Shown here: positions 8,971-17,343 of the stretch, piece by piece | Layout of the letters: every line of letters begins with the position of its first letter | Numbering within the stretch: the stretch's first letter is position 1 | Source: an uncultured bacterium | GTDB taxonomy: Bacteria; Planctomycetota; UBA1135; GCA-002686595 | Direction: 5' to 3' | Length of the DNA: 64,000 bases | Assembly (NCBI GenBank): GCA_938083085.1 | Contig: CALLKX010000003.1 | Location: 1-64,000 of the forward strand | Position numbers and translations under genes: made by a program | Notes under the pieces: model-generated | What the model was told of the DNA's origin: nothing | What the model saw: the letters and a program-made list of their open reading frames with translations, nothing else | Database searches by the model: none

Positions 8971-9984
8971 TCAGCTGCGACCCGCCCAGGCGATGGTCCG
9001 GCGCGTCGCCTCGTCGAGGCCGACCGGCTCGTGGTAGCGACCCCGGCAGGCACTCTTGAACGGGGCCATGTCATAGGAGTGCGAGGTGGCGAGCTGGCGG
9101 GCCACGAAGCGGGTCATCGGGGGCTCGCCGGCGAGGCGCAGCGCGCCGTAGGCGAGCTCGAGGCACGCGCCCACTGCGTAGGCCGCCGCGGCCGGGACCC
9201 GCCGGCTCACCGGCGAGCGTCCGGTGCCCTCGAGGATGCGGTTGATCCACTGCCACAGGCGCACAGGCTCGTCGTTGTTCACGAAGAACGCCCGCCCGTG
9301 AAGGTCCGCGGGGTCCTCCCGCAGCCCGTCGGCGGCGGCTAGGTGCGCGGCCGCCGCGTTCTCCACGTAGGTGAGGCTCACCTCGCTCATCCCGTCACCG
9401 ACGATGCGCAGCCGCCGGGCATCGGCGCGCTCCAGCAGGCGGGGGATCAGGTTGGGGTCCTGGGGACCGAAGATGAGGTGCGGGCGGAGGGATACGGTCG
9501 CGAGCTCGGGAGCGTCCGCTGCAAGAACCAGCCGCTCGGCTTCCGCCTTGGTGCGGGGATAGTGCGCCAGGTAACGATCCGGGTAGGGTAGGTCCGGCCC
9601 CGCGTTCACGTGGTCGCCGCCGTCGAAGACCACGCTCGGCGAGGAGGTGAATACCAGGCGCGGGACGCCCGCGGCGCGGCAGGCCTCGAGGACCCGCGCG
9701 GTGGCGTCCACGTTGGCGCGCTCGTAGTGGCGGGCCGGGCCGAAGACTCCGGGCCGCGCAGCGCAGTGATAGACGGTGTCGACCCCCCGTCGCTGGAGGA
9801 GCTCGGTGAGGGTGCTTGGGTCGTCGGCGAGATCGGCGCGGAGCGTCTCGACCCCGCGCGCCTCGAGCTCCGGGTAGGCGCCCCGGGAGATGCTGGCCAC
9901 GCGCTCACCGCGCGCGAGCAAGGCGTCGACGACGGCGCCGCCGAGGAAGCCTCCGCCCCCGGTGACCGCAGCGCTGCCACTCAT
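8971..9984 (-). CDS. oleD: OleD, NAD(P)H-dependent 2-alkyl-3-ketoacyl reductase
   Basis: A 337-residue extended short-chain dehydrogenase. The N-terminus has the Rossmann loop TGGGGFLGG (about residues 8-16); TSSPSVVFDG carries the active-site Ser region, and HYPRTKAEAE is the YxxxK catalytic pair. Such 3-beta-HSD-like proteins next to OleB and OleC are OleD, which reduces the 2-alkyl-3-ketoacid made by OleA to the 2-alkyl-3-hydroxyacid used by OleC. The ATG overlaps the oleC stop by four bases (9981-9984), so it is the last gene of a coupled operon B-C-D. Without that context it would only be called an NAD-dependent epimerase/dehydratase. Confidence 0.85.
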   Translation of the reverse strand: MSGSAAVTGGGGFLGGAVVDALLARGERVASISRGAYPELEARGVETLRADLADDPSTLTELLQRRGVDTVYHCAARPGVFGPARHYERANVDATARVLEACRAAGVPRLVFTSSPSVVFDGGDHVNAGPDLPYPDRYLAHYPRTKAEAERLVLAADAPELATVSLRPHLIFGPQDPNLIPRLLERADARRLRIVGDGMSEVSLTYVENAAAAHLAAADGLREDPADLHGRAFFVNNDEPVRLWQWINRILEGTGRSPVSRRVPAAAAYAVGACLELAYGALRLAGEPPMTRFVARQLATSHSYDMAPFKSACRGRYHEPVGLDEATRRTIAWAGRS

Positions 9985-11699
9985 CGGACCTGCTGCTCCG
10001 CCCAGGCCTTCAGCTCCTCGCGGTGGATCTTCGCGTTGTGCCGCGGGTCCACGGGAAAGCCCGGGTGGAAGAGGAAGTGCTCGATGTCCGCGGAGCGGGC
10101 GACCTTTCGCCCGATCTTGCGCAGCTGCATGATGAACCCCTGGGTCATGACGTCGCTCTTCGGGTGCTCTCCGGGCAGCGCCTCGACGATACAGAAGGGT
10201 ACCTCCTCGCCGGGGGGGCCGACGCCCACCAGGGCGGTGCGTGCCGCGCGCGGGTGCTGGTTGAAGATGTTCTCCAGGGGCACCGGCATGCGGACGCCCC
10301 TGGGGGTCTCGATGCGGTGGGACTTGCGGCCCATGAACCACAGGCGCCCGTCGCTGTCGAAGCGACCGACGTCACCGATGCGGTGCCACACGGTTCCGTC
10401 ATCGCAGGGGATCTTCGCCGCCGCGGTGGCGGCGGCGTCCTCGGCGTACTCGGCGGTGACCACCGGGCCCCGCACGCAGATCTCGCCGACCTCGCCCGTA
10501 CCCAGCGCCAGGTCATCGTCCCAGCGTTCGATGGACCCATCGGTGATGCCGATCAGCTGGATCTGGATCGCGGGACTCGGGTGGCCCACGCAGGTCCCCG
10601 CCCCATTCTTCAAGGCCTCGAGCAGGCCAGGGACCACCTCGCGTCCTGCAACGCTCGCCACGGGGAGGGACTCGGTGGCGCCGTAGGGGGTGTAGACATC
10701 AGCGTCCAAGGAGAGCACCGCGTGGGAGTCCTGGATCAGGTCCGGCGGCACCGGCGCGCCGGCCATGAGCAGGCGGTCCAGGCCCGCGAGCTTGATCCCT
10801 TGCTCACGGCAGTGGGGGAGCACCCGTCGCCAGATGGCGGGTGACCCGAAGGCGGTGGTGGCTCCCTGCTCCTCGATCGCACGGATGATCTTCTCGGGCT
10901 CGCACTGCGCGGGCCGGGTGACGTCCATGTCGGGGAAGACGCTGGTCATCCCGAAGGCGATGTCGAAGAGTGCGAAGAGCGGGAAGCAGGCGAGGTCCAC
11001 CTCGCCCGGCTTGAACCCGTAGATGGCCTTCAGGGCCGTCACCTGTGCGTGGAACATCCCGTGGGTGTAGAGCACGCCCTTCGGCGGCCCGGTGCTCCCG
11101 CTGGTGAAGAGGATCGCGGCGGGGTCGTCCCGGCGGGTTGCCTCGAGCCTCGGTTCGGGCGAGCCGGCGCGCTCCAGGCGGGCCAGGGTCGTCCCGCCCC
11201 AGGCGAGGCGGCGCCCCACCGTGACGAACACCTTGACGCTGCGGAACGGCGCGCGGAACAGGGTCCGGATCGCATGGGCAGCGGGGACCCCGATGAAGAC
11301 CTCGGGGGCCATGCGCTCCACGGCGGCGAGCAGACGCTGGCGGCCCATGCCCGGGTCGGCGAGCACGGGCACGGCGCCGAGCTTGAAGACGGCGTAGGTG
11401 ATCGCGATCAGGTCGGCGCCGGGGCGCACGAAGAGGCACACGCGCATGCCCTTCTCCACGCCCTCTGCAGCGAGCCCGGCCGCGATCCGATTGGAGCGCT
11501 CCTCGAGCTCGGCATAGGAGAGGACGTCCCACCCGCGCCCCCGCGGCCCGGGTGAGATCACGGCCGCGGCCTCGGGGTACTGGGCCGCGCCCGCCGGGAG
11601 GAACGCGGCGATGTTCACCTCGTCCGGCACGCCACCGAGGGCAGCGAACGGGTCAGCGGCGCCTTCGGGCAGGCGCGGTGGACGAGGTTCCTCGGTCAT
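9981..11699 (-). CDS. oleC: OleC, AMP-dependent beta-lactone synthetase
   Basis: A 572-residue acyl-adenylate-forming enzyme. The phosphate loop reads LFTSGSTGPPKG (about residues 206-217), TPYGATES is the A5 motif, and a C-terminal domain ends with KIHREELKAW, where the Lys is the conserved adenylation residue. In olefin biosynthesis OleC activates the 2-alkyl-3-hydroxyacid with ATP and closes it to a beta-lactone. It overlaps oleB upstream and oleD downstream by four bases each, which argues for fixed stoichiometry; OleB, C and D are known to assemble into large complexes. Length fits the stand-alone enzyme, not the OleBC fusion of some actinobacteria. Confidence 0.88.
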   Translation of the reverse strand: MTEEPRPPRLPEGAADPFAALGGVPDEVNIAAFLPAGAAQYPEAAAVISPGPRGRGWDVLSYAELEERSNRIAAGLAAEGVEKGMRVCLFVRPGADLIAITYAVFKLGAVPVLADPGMGRQRLLAAVERMAPEVFIGVPAAHAIRTLFRAPFRSVKVFVTVGRRLAWGGTTLARLERAGSPEPRLEATRRDDPAAILFTSGSTGPPKGVLYTHGMFHAQVTALKAIYGFKPGEVDLACFPLFALFDIAFGMTSVFPDMDVTRPAQCEPEKIIRAIEEQGATTAFGSPAIWRRVLPHCREQGIKLAGLDRLLMAGAPVPPDLIQDSHAVLSLDADVYTPYGATESLPVASVAGREVVPGLLEALKNGAGTCVGHPSPAIQIQLIGITDGSIERWDDDLALGTGEVGEICVRGPVVTAEYAEDAAATAAAKIPCDDGTVWHRIGDVGRFDSDGRLWFMGRKSHRIETPRGVRMPVPLENIFNQHPRAARTALVGVGPPGEEVPFCIVEALPGEHPKSDVMTQGFIMQLRKIGRKVARSADIEHFLFHPGFPVDPRHNAKIHREELKAWAEQQVR

Positions 11700-12637
11700 C
11701 CCTCGGGCGCGTCAGGGTGAGCGGGCTGCTGGCAGACGCGGCGGATCGCCTCGAGCACCTGCTCGGGTGCGTCCTCCATGACGTAGTGCCCCACGTCGTC
11801 GAGGCGCGTGACGTTCACCCCGGGGAAGCGCTGCTCCCAACCGGCGAGGAACAGCGGCGAGAAGCACCAGTCCTGCATGCCCCACACGATCTCCATGGGG
11901 AGGCCGCGCAGGCCCGCGAGGCCGTCCGCGATCCCTGCCAGCGGCGCCCAGGAGGGGTGGTCTTCGCGCATCGGGATGTCCGCCACGAAGCGCCAGGTCT
12001 GCTCGCGCTCGCTCCAGTTGCTGTAGGGCGCGAGGAGCGCCGCGCGCACCTCTGCCGTGAGCGGCCGCTCGGTGGTCATGCGGGTCGCCGCGCGGGCGAA
12101 GGCGTTACCGCCCTGGACCGCGAGCCTCCCGAGCCCGGGCACCCGGCACAGGGCGATGCGGCGGGGGATGCGGGAGGAGGGGAAGGCCGCGGTGTTGGTG
12201 ACCACGAAGCGGCTTACCCGGTCCGGGCGCGCGAGGGCCGCGCCGAACCCGATAGCGCCGCCCCAGTCATGCACCACCATGGTCACGTCCCGGAGGTCGA
12301 GCTCATCCATGAGCGCGACGAGCGCGGCCACGTGTTCGGCGAGACGGGTCCCGCCGGCGACGCGGTCGGAGAGGCCCATGCCCATGTGGTCGGGGACGAC
12401 GATCCGCGTCTCGTCCTTGAAGCCGTCGACGACCGCCCGCCAGTAGAACGACCAGGTGGGGTTCCCGTGAACGCACAGGATCGGGCCGGGCCCTCCCTTG
12501 TCCACCGTCCCCTCGTCCACGTAGTGCAGGGCGCGTCCCTGGACGTCGAGGAAGTGGGGCTCGTACCCGAACAGGTGTCGGAAGGGGCGCGTCCGTTCCC
12601 GGGCGCGCGCCTCGAGCGCTTGCAGTTGGAGGGTCAA
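11696..12637 (-). CDS. oleB: OleB, beta-lactone decarboxylase (alpha/beta-hydrolase)
   Basis: A 313-residue alpha/beta-hydrolase of the haloalkane-dehalogenase-like group. HGNPTW (about residues 58-63) forms the oxyanion region, the nucleophile is Asp124 in VVHDWGGAIG, and DDVGHYVMED near the end supplies the catalytic His. An Asp nucleophile rather than Ser fits OleB, which converts the beta-lactone from OleC to a cis-olefin and CO2. It is the first gene of the overlapping oleBCD unit. The start is a TTG at 12637; no ATG or GTG lies just upstream. On its own it could be taken for a haloalkane dehalogenase; the neighbours decide the call. Confidence 0.85.
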   Translation of the reverse strand: MTLQLQALEARARERTRPFRHLFGYEPHFLDVQGRALHYVDEGTVDKGGPGPILCVHGNPTWSFYWRAVVDGFKDETRIVVPDHMGMGLSDRVAGGTRLAEHVAALVALMDELDLRDVTMVVHDWGGAIGFGAALARPDRVSRFVVTNTAAFPSSRIPRRIALCRVPGLGRLAVQGGNAFARAATRMTTERPLTAEVRAALLAPYSNWSEREQTWRFVADIPMREDHPSWAPLAGIADGLAGLRGLPMEIVWGMQDWCFSPLFLAGWEQRFPGVNVTRLDDVGHYVMEDAPEQVLEAIRRVCQQPAHPDAPEG

Positions 12638-12787
12638 GGGGCCGTGCGGGTGGGGGATCCGTGCGGGAAGATCCGTGCGGTGGAGGGCGGGGCCCCGGAG
12701 GGGGCGGCGGACACGGCCCAGAGGATAACGCTCCCCGCCGCCTCGGGCCGGATGTGTCCGCGGACCCCGCCTGAATCGCGCAGGGGC

Positions 12788-14038
12788 TCAGCGAGACCAG
12801 CGGAGCCGCAGGGTGCGGGGCGTCGGCGGGCCGTGGACGGCGTCTACGCGGACGGGGGCGGTGAGGCTGTACGACTGCTCCTTCGGGTCCTGCGCGCCAC
12901 CCGAGGGAATCGAAAGCGTCTTCCCCGCTTCGGCTGGCAAGGACGTTGGGGAGTCGCCTGCGGGGGCACGGAACTCGACGGACCCGAGGGGGAGGTCATG
13001 GAGCTCGAAGACGTCGCGACCGACGGGGTGGTAGCCCGCGTTCCAGGGGCCCCGGGCAGCGGTCGGCGCAGCAGGTGCACCGGCAGGCGGAGGCTCCGCC
13101 AGCGGCAGGCTCCAGCGGATCCAGCGCACGGCCGCTTCGGCGTCGTGCTCGCCGCCGGGCGGGTCGAACTCGATCCGGATGGCCACCTTGCCCCGGGGCT
13201 GAAGCGGTTCGTCGAGGTGCACGACGGACCGGTTCGAGAGGCGACTGGGCTCGATCCGCGTGCAGGACCACAGCCCGTCTCGGGTCACCGCCCGGACCTT
13301 GAAGCCCTCCACCTGCATGGTGTTGCCGATCGAGCGGATGCGCGCGAGCGCGAAGCCCTCGGGGGTAGGCCGGGCGGCCGCCGTGCCCCCCGACCCGCCG
13401 AGCATGCTGGAGCGGGGAGAGATGGTGGCCTGGGCCTCGATGATCAGGTCCTCGGCCCGCACCCCTGGCGGGAGCCCGCCGCGGTAGATCACCGTGGGCC
13501 CTACCTGCACGTCGAAGCGAGACCAGACGCCGGGCCGGGTCCTCCGGGCCGAGCCCACCCGTGACTTCGCCCAGGGATCGAAGCCAGCGCCGCCCCAGTC
13601 CACCGGCCAGGCATGGATGTCCCAGGGGCCATCGCCAGCGAGGTCGGTGATCGCCACGCAGCCATCCTGCCCGGTGACCCACGGACTCTGTCGCCCCGGA
13701 GAGACGAGGGGGCTCGTGCCCACAGGCAAGGCCCGTACGTGGTAGCCCCCAAGGGGCTGCTTGGTGTCGCCAGCGACGAGCAGGACGCCGACGCGCAGGG
13801 GACGATCGTCCGCAGGAAGCACCGCGGCTGCAGCCGCGGCCTGGAGCGGGTCACGGTTGGCGCCCGCCGCCGGGGCGGCGCCGCCGACGGGGAGCGGCGC
13901 GGTTCGGTCCGCGGCCTCGCGCGCGGGGCTCCTCTGCACGAGTCCGGGGTCGCCAGCCGTGGAATCCGGGGGGAGAAGCAAGGCGGCGCCAGCGGCGAGG
14001 AGCATCGCTGTGAGGAGGAGCGGGAGGCGGCGGCCCAT
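12788..14038 (-). CDS. Secreted protein of unknown function
   Basis: A 416-residue protein beginning MGRRLPLLLTAMLLAAGAALLL, a clear signal peptide. The next ~60 residues are Ala/Pro-rich, then follow beta-rich segments of the kind seen in carboxypeptidase-regulatory or cell-surface domains (for example LRVGVLLVAGDTKQPLGG and IYRGGLPPGV). No enzyme motif is visible. The frame is open further upstream, but the ATG at 14038 puts the signal peptide at the N-terminus. It diverges from the sulfatase gene, only 53 bases apart. It ends about 150 bases before oleB and probably is not part of the ole operon's function. Confidence 0.6.
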   Translation of the reverse strand: MGRRLPLLLTAMLLAAGAALLLPPDSTAGDPGLVQRSPAREAADRTAPLPVGGAAPAAGANRDPLQAAAAAAVLPADDRPLRVGVLLVAGDTKQPLGGYHVRALPVGTSPLVSPGRQSPWVTGQDGCVAITDLAGDGPWDIHAWPVDWGGAGFDPWAKSRVGSARRTRPGVWSRFDVQVGPTVIYRGGLPPGVRAEDLIIEAQATISPRSSMLGGSGGTAAARPTPEGFALARIRSIGNTMQVEGFKVRAVTRDGLWSCTRIEPSRLSNRSVVHLDEPLQPRGKVAIRIEFDPPGGEHDAEAAVRWIRWSLPLAEPPPAGAPAAPTAARGPWNAGYHPVGRDVFELHDLPLGSVEFRAPAGDSPTSLPAEAGKTLSIPSGGAQDPKEQSYSLTAPVRVDAVHGPPTPRTLRLRWSR

Positions 14039-14091
14039 GTAGGAATGGTATCGGCGGCGAGGATGGCGAGGCAGCCAGCTACCCTGGGTCC

Positions 14092-15684
14092 ATGCAAGTC
14101 CTCGCACTCGCCGCGCTCCTCGCCGCTGTCGCCTCATCAACCGGGCCCTCACCGACCGGGACCCAGGAGCCCACGCGGCCCCCCCACGTGGTGGTCCTCA
14201 TGGTGGACGACCTCGGCTGGCGAGACTGTTCGCCCGCCTGCTGGGGCGACCCCGAGGGGCCGGGGGCGAGGCACTTCCAGACGCCCAACCTTGAGCGGCT
14301 CGCGCGGGAGGGCATGCGCTTCGCGGACGCCTACGCCTCCGCGCCCGTGTGCACGCCGACGCGCACGAGCTTCATGACCGGCGTCACGCCGGCGCGGAAC
14401 CAGATCACGTACTGGACGCGGTTCTTCGGCCGGGATCAATCCGCGCGGCACCCGCTCCTGAAGGCGCCGAGCTGGGACGTGGACGCGCTGCAGCCGGGGG
14501 ATGTGACGCTGGCCTCGCTGATGACGCCGGAGTACCGGACCATCCACGTGGGCAAGGCGCACTTCGGTACGAGCCCCGAAGGCGGAGCCGGCGGCGGCGA
14601 CCCCACGACCCTGGGCTTCGACGTGAACATCGCGGGCTGGGCCGCCGGCGGGCCGGGGAGCTTCTATGGCATCGACGACTTCAGCGCCGCCAAGCGCGAG
14701 GAGCGCCGCGGCAACAAGGGACGCAACCGCAACTGGGACATCCCCGGGCTGGAGGAGTACCACGGCCAGGACGTGTTCCTCACGGACGTGCTGGCGGATG
14801 AGGCGGAGCGCGCCCTGCGCGAGGGTGTCGCCGACGGCGAGCGCGTCTTCCTGCACTTCGCGCCCTACGCGGTGCACGCGCCGATCATGGCCCACGAGGA
14901 GCTCAAGGCGCGCTTCGAGGGCAGCGGTCTCACCGGGCCTGAGCTCGCCTACGCCACCATGGTGGCGGCGGTGGACGACGCCACGGGGCAGCTGCTCGAC
15001 GCCCTCGACGACCTGGGCATCGCGGACGAGACTCTGGTGATCTACACCGGCGACAACGGCGGCCTGTCCGCCCACGCACGGGGCGGCGAGCGCCACACCC
15101 ACAACCGCCCCGCGAAGAGCGGCAAGGGCAGCGCTTACGACGGGGGCCTGCGCGTGCCCATGGTCGTGCGCTGGCCCGGCGTGGTGGAGCCGGGCACCCT
15201 CGTGCGCGGGCCCGTGGTGACCCACGACCTCTTCCCGACGCTGCTCGGCGCGGCGGGCATCGAGATCCCCGCGGACCACGCGGCGCGGGTGGCGGGCATC
15301 GACCTTCGCGCGGTGCTGGACGGCCGCGAGGCGCCGCCCGCTGGCCGCTCGCTCCTCTTCCACCAGCCCCACTTCTGGGGCGTCAACGGCCCGGGCATTG
15401 AGCCCTTCAGCGCCGTGCGGGTGGGGGACCACAAGCTGATCTACTTCCACTCCGGCGCCCTGCTGGACGAGGCCACCGGCAAGCGAACGGGCGGCCCCCG
15501 CTTCGAGCTCTACGACCTCTCCACGGACGTGGGGGAGACCAGGGACCTCGCCGCCGAGCGGCCTGCCACGCTCGCCGCGCTCGCGCAGGTGCTCTCCGCG
15601 CGCCTCGAGGCCGCGGGGGCCTCGATGTCCATCGACCTTCGGTCCGGCGAGCCCGTCCCTGTGCCGCGAGCGGCGCTGCGCTAA
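14092..15684 (+). CDS. Secreted formylglycine-dependent sulfatase
   Basis: A 530-residue type I sulfatase with an N-terminal signal peptide (about residues 1-16). The metal-binding start VVVLMVDDLGW, the formylglycine site C87-T-P-T-R, GKAHFG, and the late metal site YTGDNGG are all present. Such enzymes hydrolyse sulfate esters of polysaccharides or glycosaminoglycans outside the cytoplasm; planctomycetes carry dozens for algal sulfated glycans. The Cys must be oxidised by a formylglycine-generating enzyme, which is not in this window. The substrate cannot be predicted. It may share a promoter region with the divergent secreted protein. Confidence 0.9.
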   Translation: MQVLALAALLAAVASSTGPSPTGTQEPTRPPHVVVLMVDDLGWRDCSPACWGDPEGPGARHFQTPNLERLAREGMRFADAYASAPVCTPTRTSFMTGVTPARNQITYWTRFFGRDQSARHPLLKAPSWDVDALQPGDVTLASLMTPEYRTIHVGKAHFGTSPEGGAGGGDPTTLGFDVNIAGWAAGGPGSFYGIDDFSAAKREERRGNKGRNRNWDIPGLEEYHGQDVFLTDVLADEAERALREGVADGERVFLHFAPYAVHAPIMAHEELKARFEGSGLTGPELAYATMVAAVDDATGQLLDALDDLGIADETLVIYTGDNGGLSAHARGGERHTHNRPAKSGKGSAYDGGLRVPMVVRWPGVVEPGTLVRGPVVTHDLFPTLLGAAGIEIPADHAARVAGIDLRAVLDGREAPPAGRSLLFHQPHFWGVNGPGIEPFSAVRVGDHKLIYFHSGALLDEATGKRTGGPRFELYDLSTDVGETRDLAAERPATLAALAQVLSARLEAAGASMSIDLRSGEPVPVPRAALR

Positions 15685-15704
15685 GGGGGGGCCGGGGGAC
15701 GGCG

Positions 15705-16799
15705 TCAGCGCAGCCGGTATTCCTTGCGGAAGCGCTGCTCGAAGGAGGCCCATGCCTCTTCGTTCATGGCCCCGAAGGTGGACTCGAAGGCCGCCGTCGT
15801 CACCCGCTGGTGCGCCGCCTGCATGTCCTCCATCGAGGTTGGGCCGGGGTCCTCCGCGGACGCCTCGGCCTCTGCCAGCCCGTCGCGGATGGCCACGAGG
15901 AAGCGAAGGAAGGTCTGGCGGACCTCGTCCGACGCCTTCGACTTCGGCGCGAGGAAGTGATCGACGAGGAGGAAGCCGAGCGCGCCGGGAACGATGGGAT
16001 CGTCTGGATCGAAGGACGGACTCGCGGCCGGTATGCGGGTCACGGTCAACGCGGCCCGAAGGTCGAGCGCCTCCCCTTGCTGGCTCGAGGCTCGCACGGA
16101 GTCCACGAAGATGTCCTTTGGCGCCGGCGTGACGCGGCGCCCCTTGAACCTCGACTGCATGACCCAGCTCCGCAGGCCGAGGTTCAGCTCGCCCGGCAGG
16201 CCGAGCACAAGGTCGGGGCAGTGCTCGTCGAGCCAGTAGGACAGCAGCTCGCTGTTCACGGTCAGCGGGAACAGGGCCGGGAGGTCCGGTGACATGCAGG
16301 CGAGGCGCTCGAGCACCGCAAACTCGGCGCTGTCCTCGGGCTCGTACGCGGCGAGGGCGTCGGGCGTCTCGAAGATCCGGAGGATCGGTGCGCGGGTGTA
16401 GGGGACGGTCCTCAGCTCTCCGAAGGTCGCGTCGAGCCAGTCGAGGGCGGCGTCGGCCTCGCGACCCGCGGTCCTCAGGGATCCGCACTGCTTGGAGGCG
16501 ATCAGCATTGCGCGGTCGGCCGCGAGGGACCTCCAGCCCGTGGACGGCATGGTCTCGAGGGCGAGGCGGTGGAGGCGCTCTTCAGAGGCCCGGGCGCGCT
16601 CGACGGCTTCGTCCTCCGGATCGTCGCGGCCTGGTTCGCGGCCCTCAGATGCATGGTCCTCAGGTTCTCCGCCCAGCGGCGGCAGGGCGAGCTCTCTGGA
16701 CGCTGACGTTGACGGGCGCGAGGCCAGACAGGGGGCGGCCTCACTGGGCGCGAAGGCCACGAGGAGCAGCAAGGTGATTGAGTTCTCGAACATGGCCAT
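15705..16799 (-). CDS. Secreted protein, possible degenerate gluzincin (DUF1570-like)
   Basis: A 364-residue protein with a signal peptide (MAMFENSITLLLLVAFAPSEA). The mid part, with ILRIFETPDALAAY and later LPGELNLGLRSWV, is laid out like planctomycete DUF1570-type gluzincins, where a short strand precedes HExxH and then LPxWLxEGLAxY. Here the HExxH position reads LLSYWLDEH-like sequence and no zinc site is visible, so any peptidase activity is doubtful. ATGs at 16799 and 16793 are both possible; AGGG lies about ten bases before the second. It converges on the sulfatase gene (20 bases apart). The protein at 58478 has a similar plan. Confidence 0.5.
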   Translation of the reverse strand: MAMFENSITLLLLVAFAPSEAAPCLASRPSTSASRELALPPLGGEPEDHASEGREPGRDDPEDEAVERARASEERLHRLALETMPSTGWRSLAADRAMLIASKQCGSLRTAGREADAALDWLDATFGELRTVPYTRAPILRIFETPDALAAYEPEDSAEFAVLERLACMSPDLPALFPLTVNSELLSYWLDEHCPDLVLGLPGELNLGLRSWVMQSRFKGRRVTPAPKDIFVDSVRASSQQGEALDLRAALTVTRIPAASPSFDPDDPIVPGALGFLLVDHFLAPKSKASDEVRQTFLRFLVAIRDGLAEAEASAEDPGPTSMEDMQAAHQRVTTAAFESTFGAMNEEAWASFEQRFRKEYRLR

Positions 16800-17186
16800 G
16801 ATCCCTGGAGGGCAAGTCGCGCAGGCCGTCATCGTGCCAGGTGCGGCTCAGCCCACCGCAGCGCTGGCGCCTTTTTGGGACCATGTGCAGCGGGGCCCGG
16901 CGCTCCGCCGGAGCCGGCGGCTCTCCTTGGACGAGAGCGGCCACGCTCGCTCGCTGGGGCCCGGTCCATTCGCGCGTACGGCGGAGGTTCTGGCGGGGGC
17001 GATCCGTTCCATGTCGAGCTCGATGCGGCCCTCGCCGTGCTTGCTCTCCGTCGGCCCTTCGTCAGGCGCCTGCGAAGTCAGGCCCCCCTGCTCTCGGTGC
17101 TTCAAGGCAGGGCGGTGCCCCGGGTTCATCGTTGAACCTCTCCCACGGGCTCTGCGGGGAGGCGTTGACGATCTTGAAGGGGACCT
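16800..17186. other. Intergenic region without recognisable gene
   Basis: About 390 bases between the kinase tail and the secreted protein, both on the minus strand. Short open frames exist on both strands (for example a 93-codon minus-strand frame ending at 16848), but their composition is Arg/Ser/Pro-rich and none has domain character. It should contain the promoter of the secreted protein and the terminator of the kinase; neither could be pinned down. Confidence 0.4.
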
Positions 17187-17342
17187 CTAGCGCCGTGGAG
17201 GTCCAGGCGCCTTCGATGACGGGGACCGTCTGTCGGGTGAGGCCGAGGCCGAGAGGGAGCGGCTGCAGTGTCCTCCGCCGCAGCTTCCGCCGCCGCAGCT
17301 TCCGCCGCCGCAGTTTCCGTCGCCGCAGTGTCCGCCGCCTCA
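17187..17342 (-). other. In-frame continuation past kinase UGA: GGxxC pentapeptide tail
   Basis: Reading on in the kinase frame after the TGA at 17340-17342 gives GGGHC, GDGNC, GGGSC, GGGSC, GGGHC, then about 26 Ser/Pro/Arg-rich residues and a TAG at 17187-17189. The UGA lies exactly five residues before the first Cys, in phase with the cysteines, and the DNA unit containing it differs from the others at that codon only by TGA for TGC. The window also encodes a tRNA-Sec. So the UGA could be a selenocysteine codon, or the tail was once coding and was cut off by a nonsense change. I could not see a convincing SECIS hairpin right after the UGA. Seen: frame, repeat and phase. Inferred: recoding. 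Confidence 0.4.
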
Positions 17343-17343
17343 G
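17269..17343 (-). repeat. Five 15-bp tandem units spanning kinase stop codon
   Basis: Units at 17269-17283, 17284-17298, 17299-17313, 17314-17328 and 17329-17343. The minus-strand consensus is CTGCGGCGGCGGAAG; two adjacent units are identical. The unit nearest the kinase contains its TGA where the others have TGC. Confidence 0.9.

Noticed and set aside
17280..17339. A SECIS hairpin directly after the kinase UGA
   Set aside because: The sequence is mostly G and C on the same strand with little self-complementarity; the only fair stem (GCTGC/GCAGC) lies about 50-75 bases away, too far for the bacterial type.
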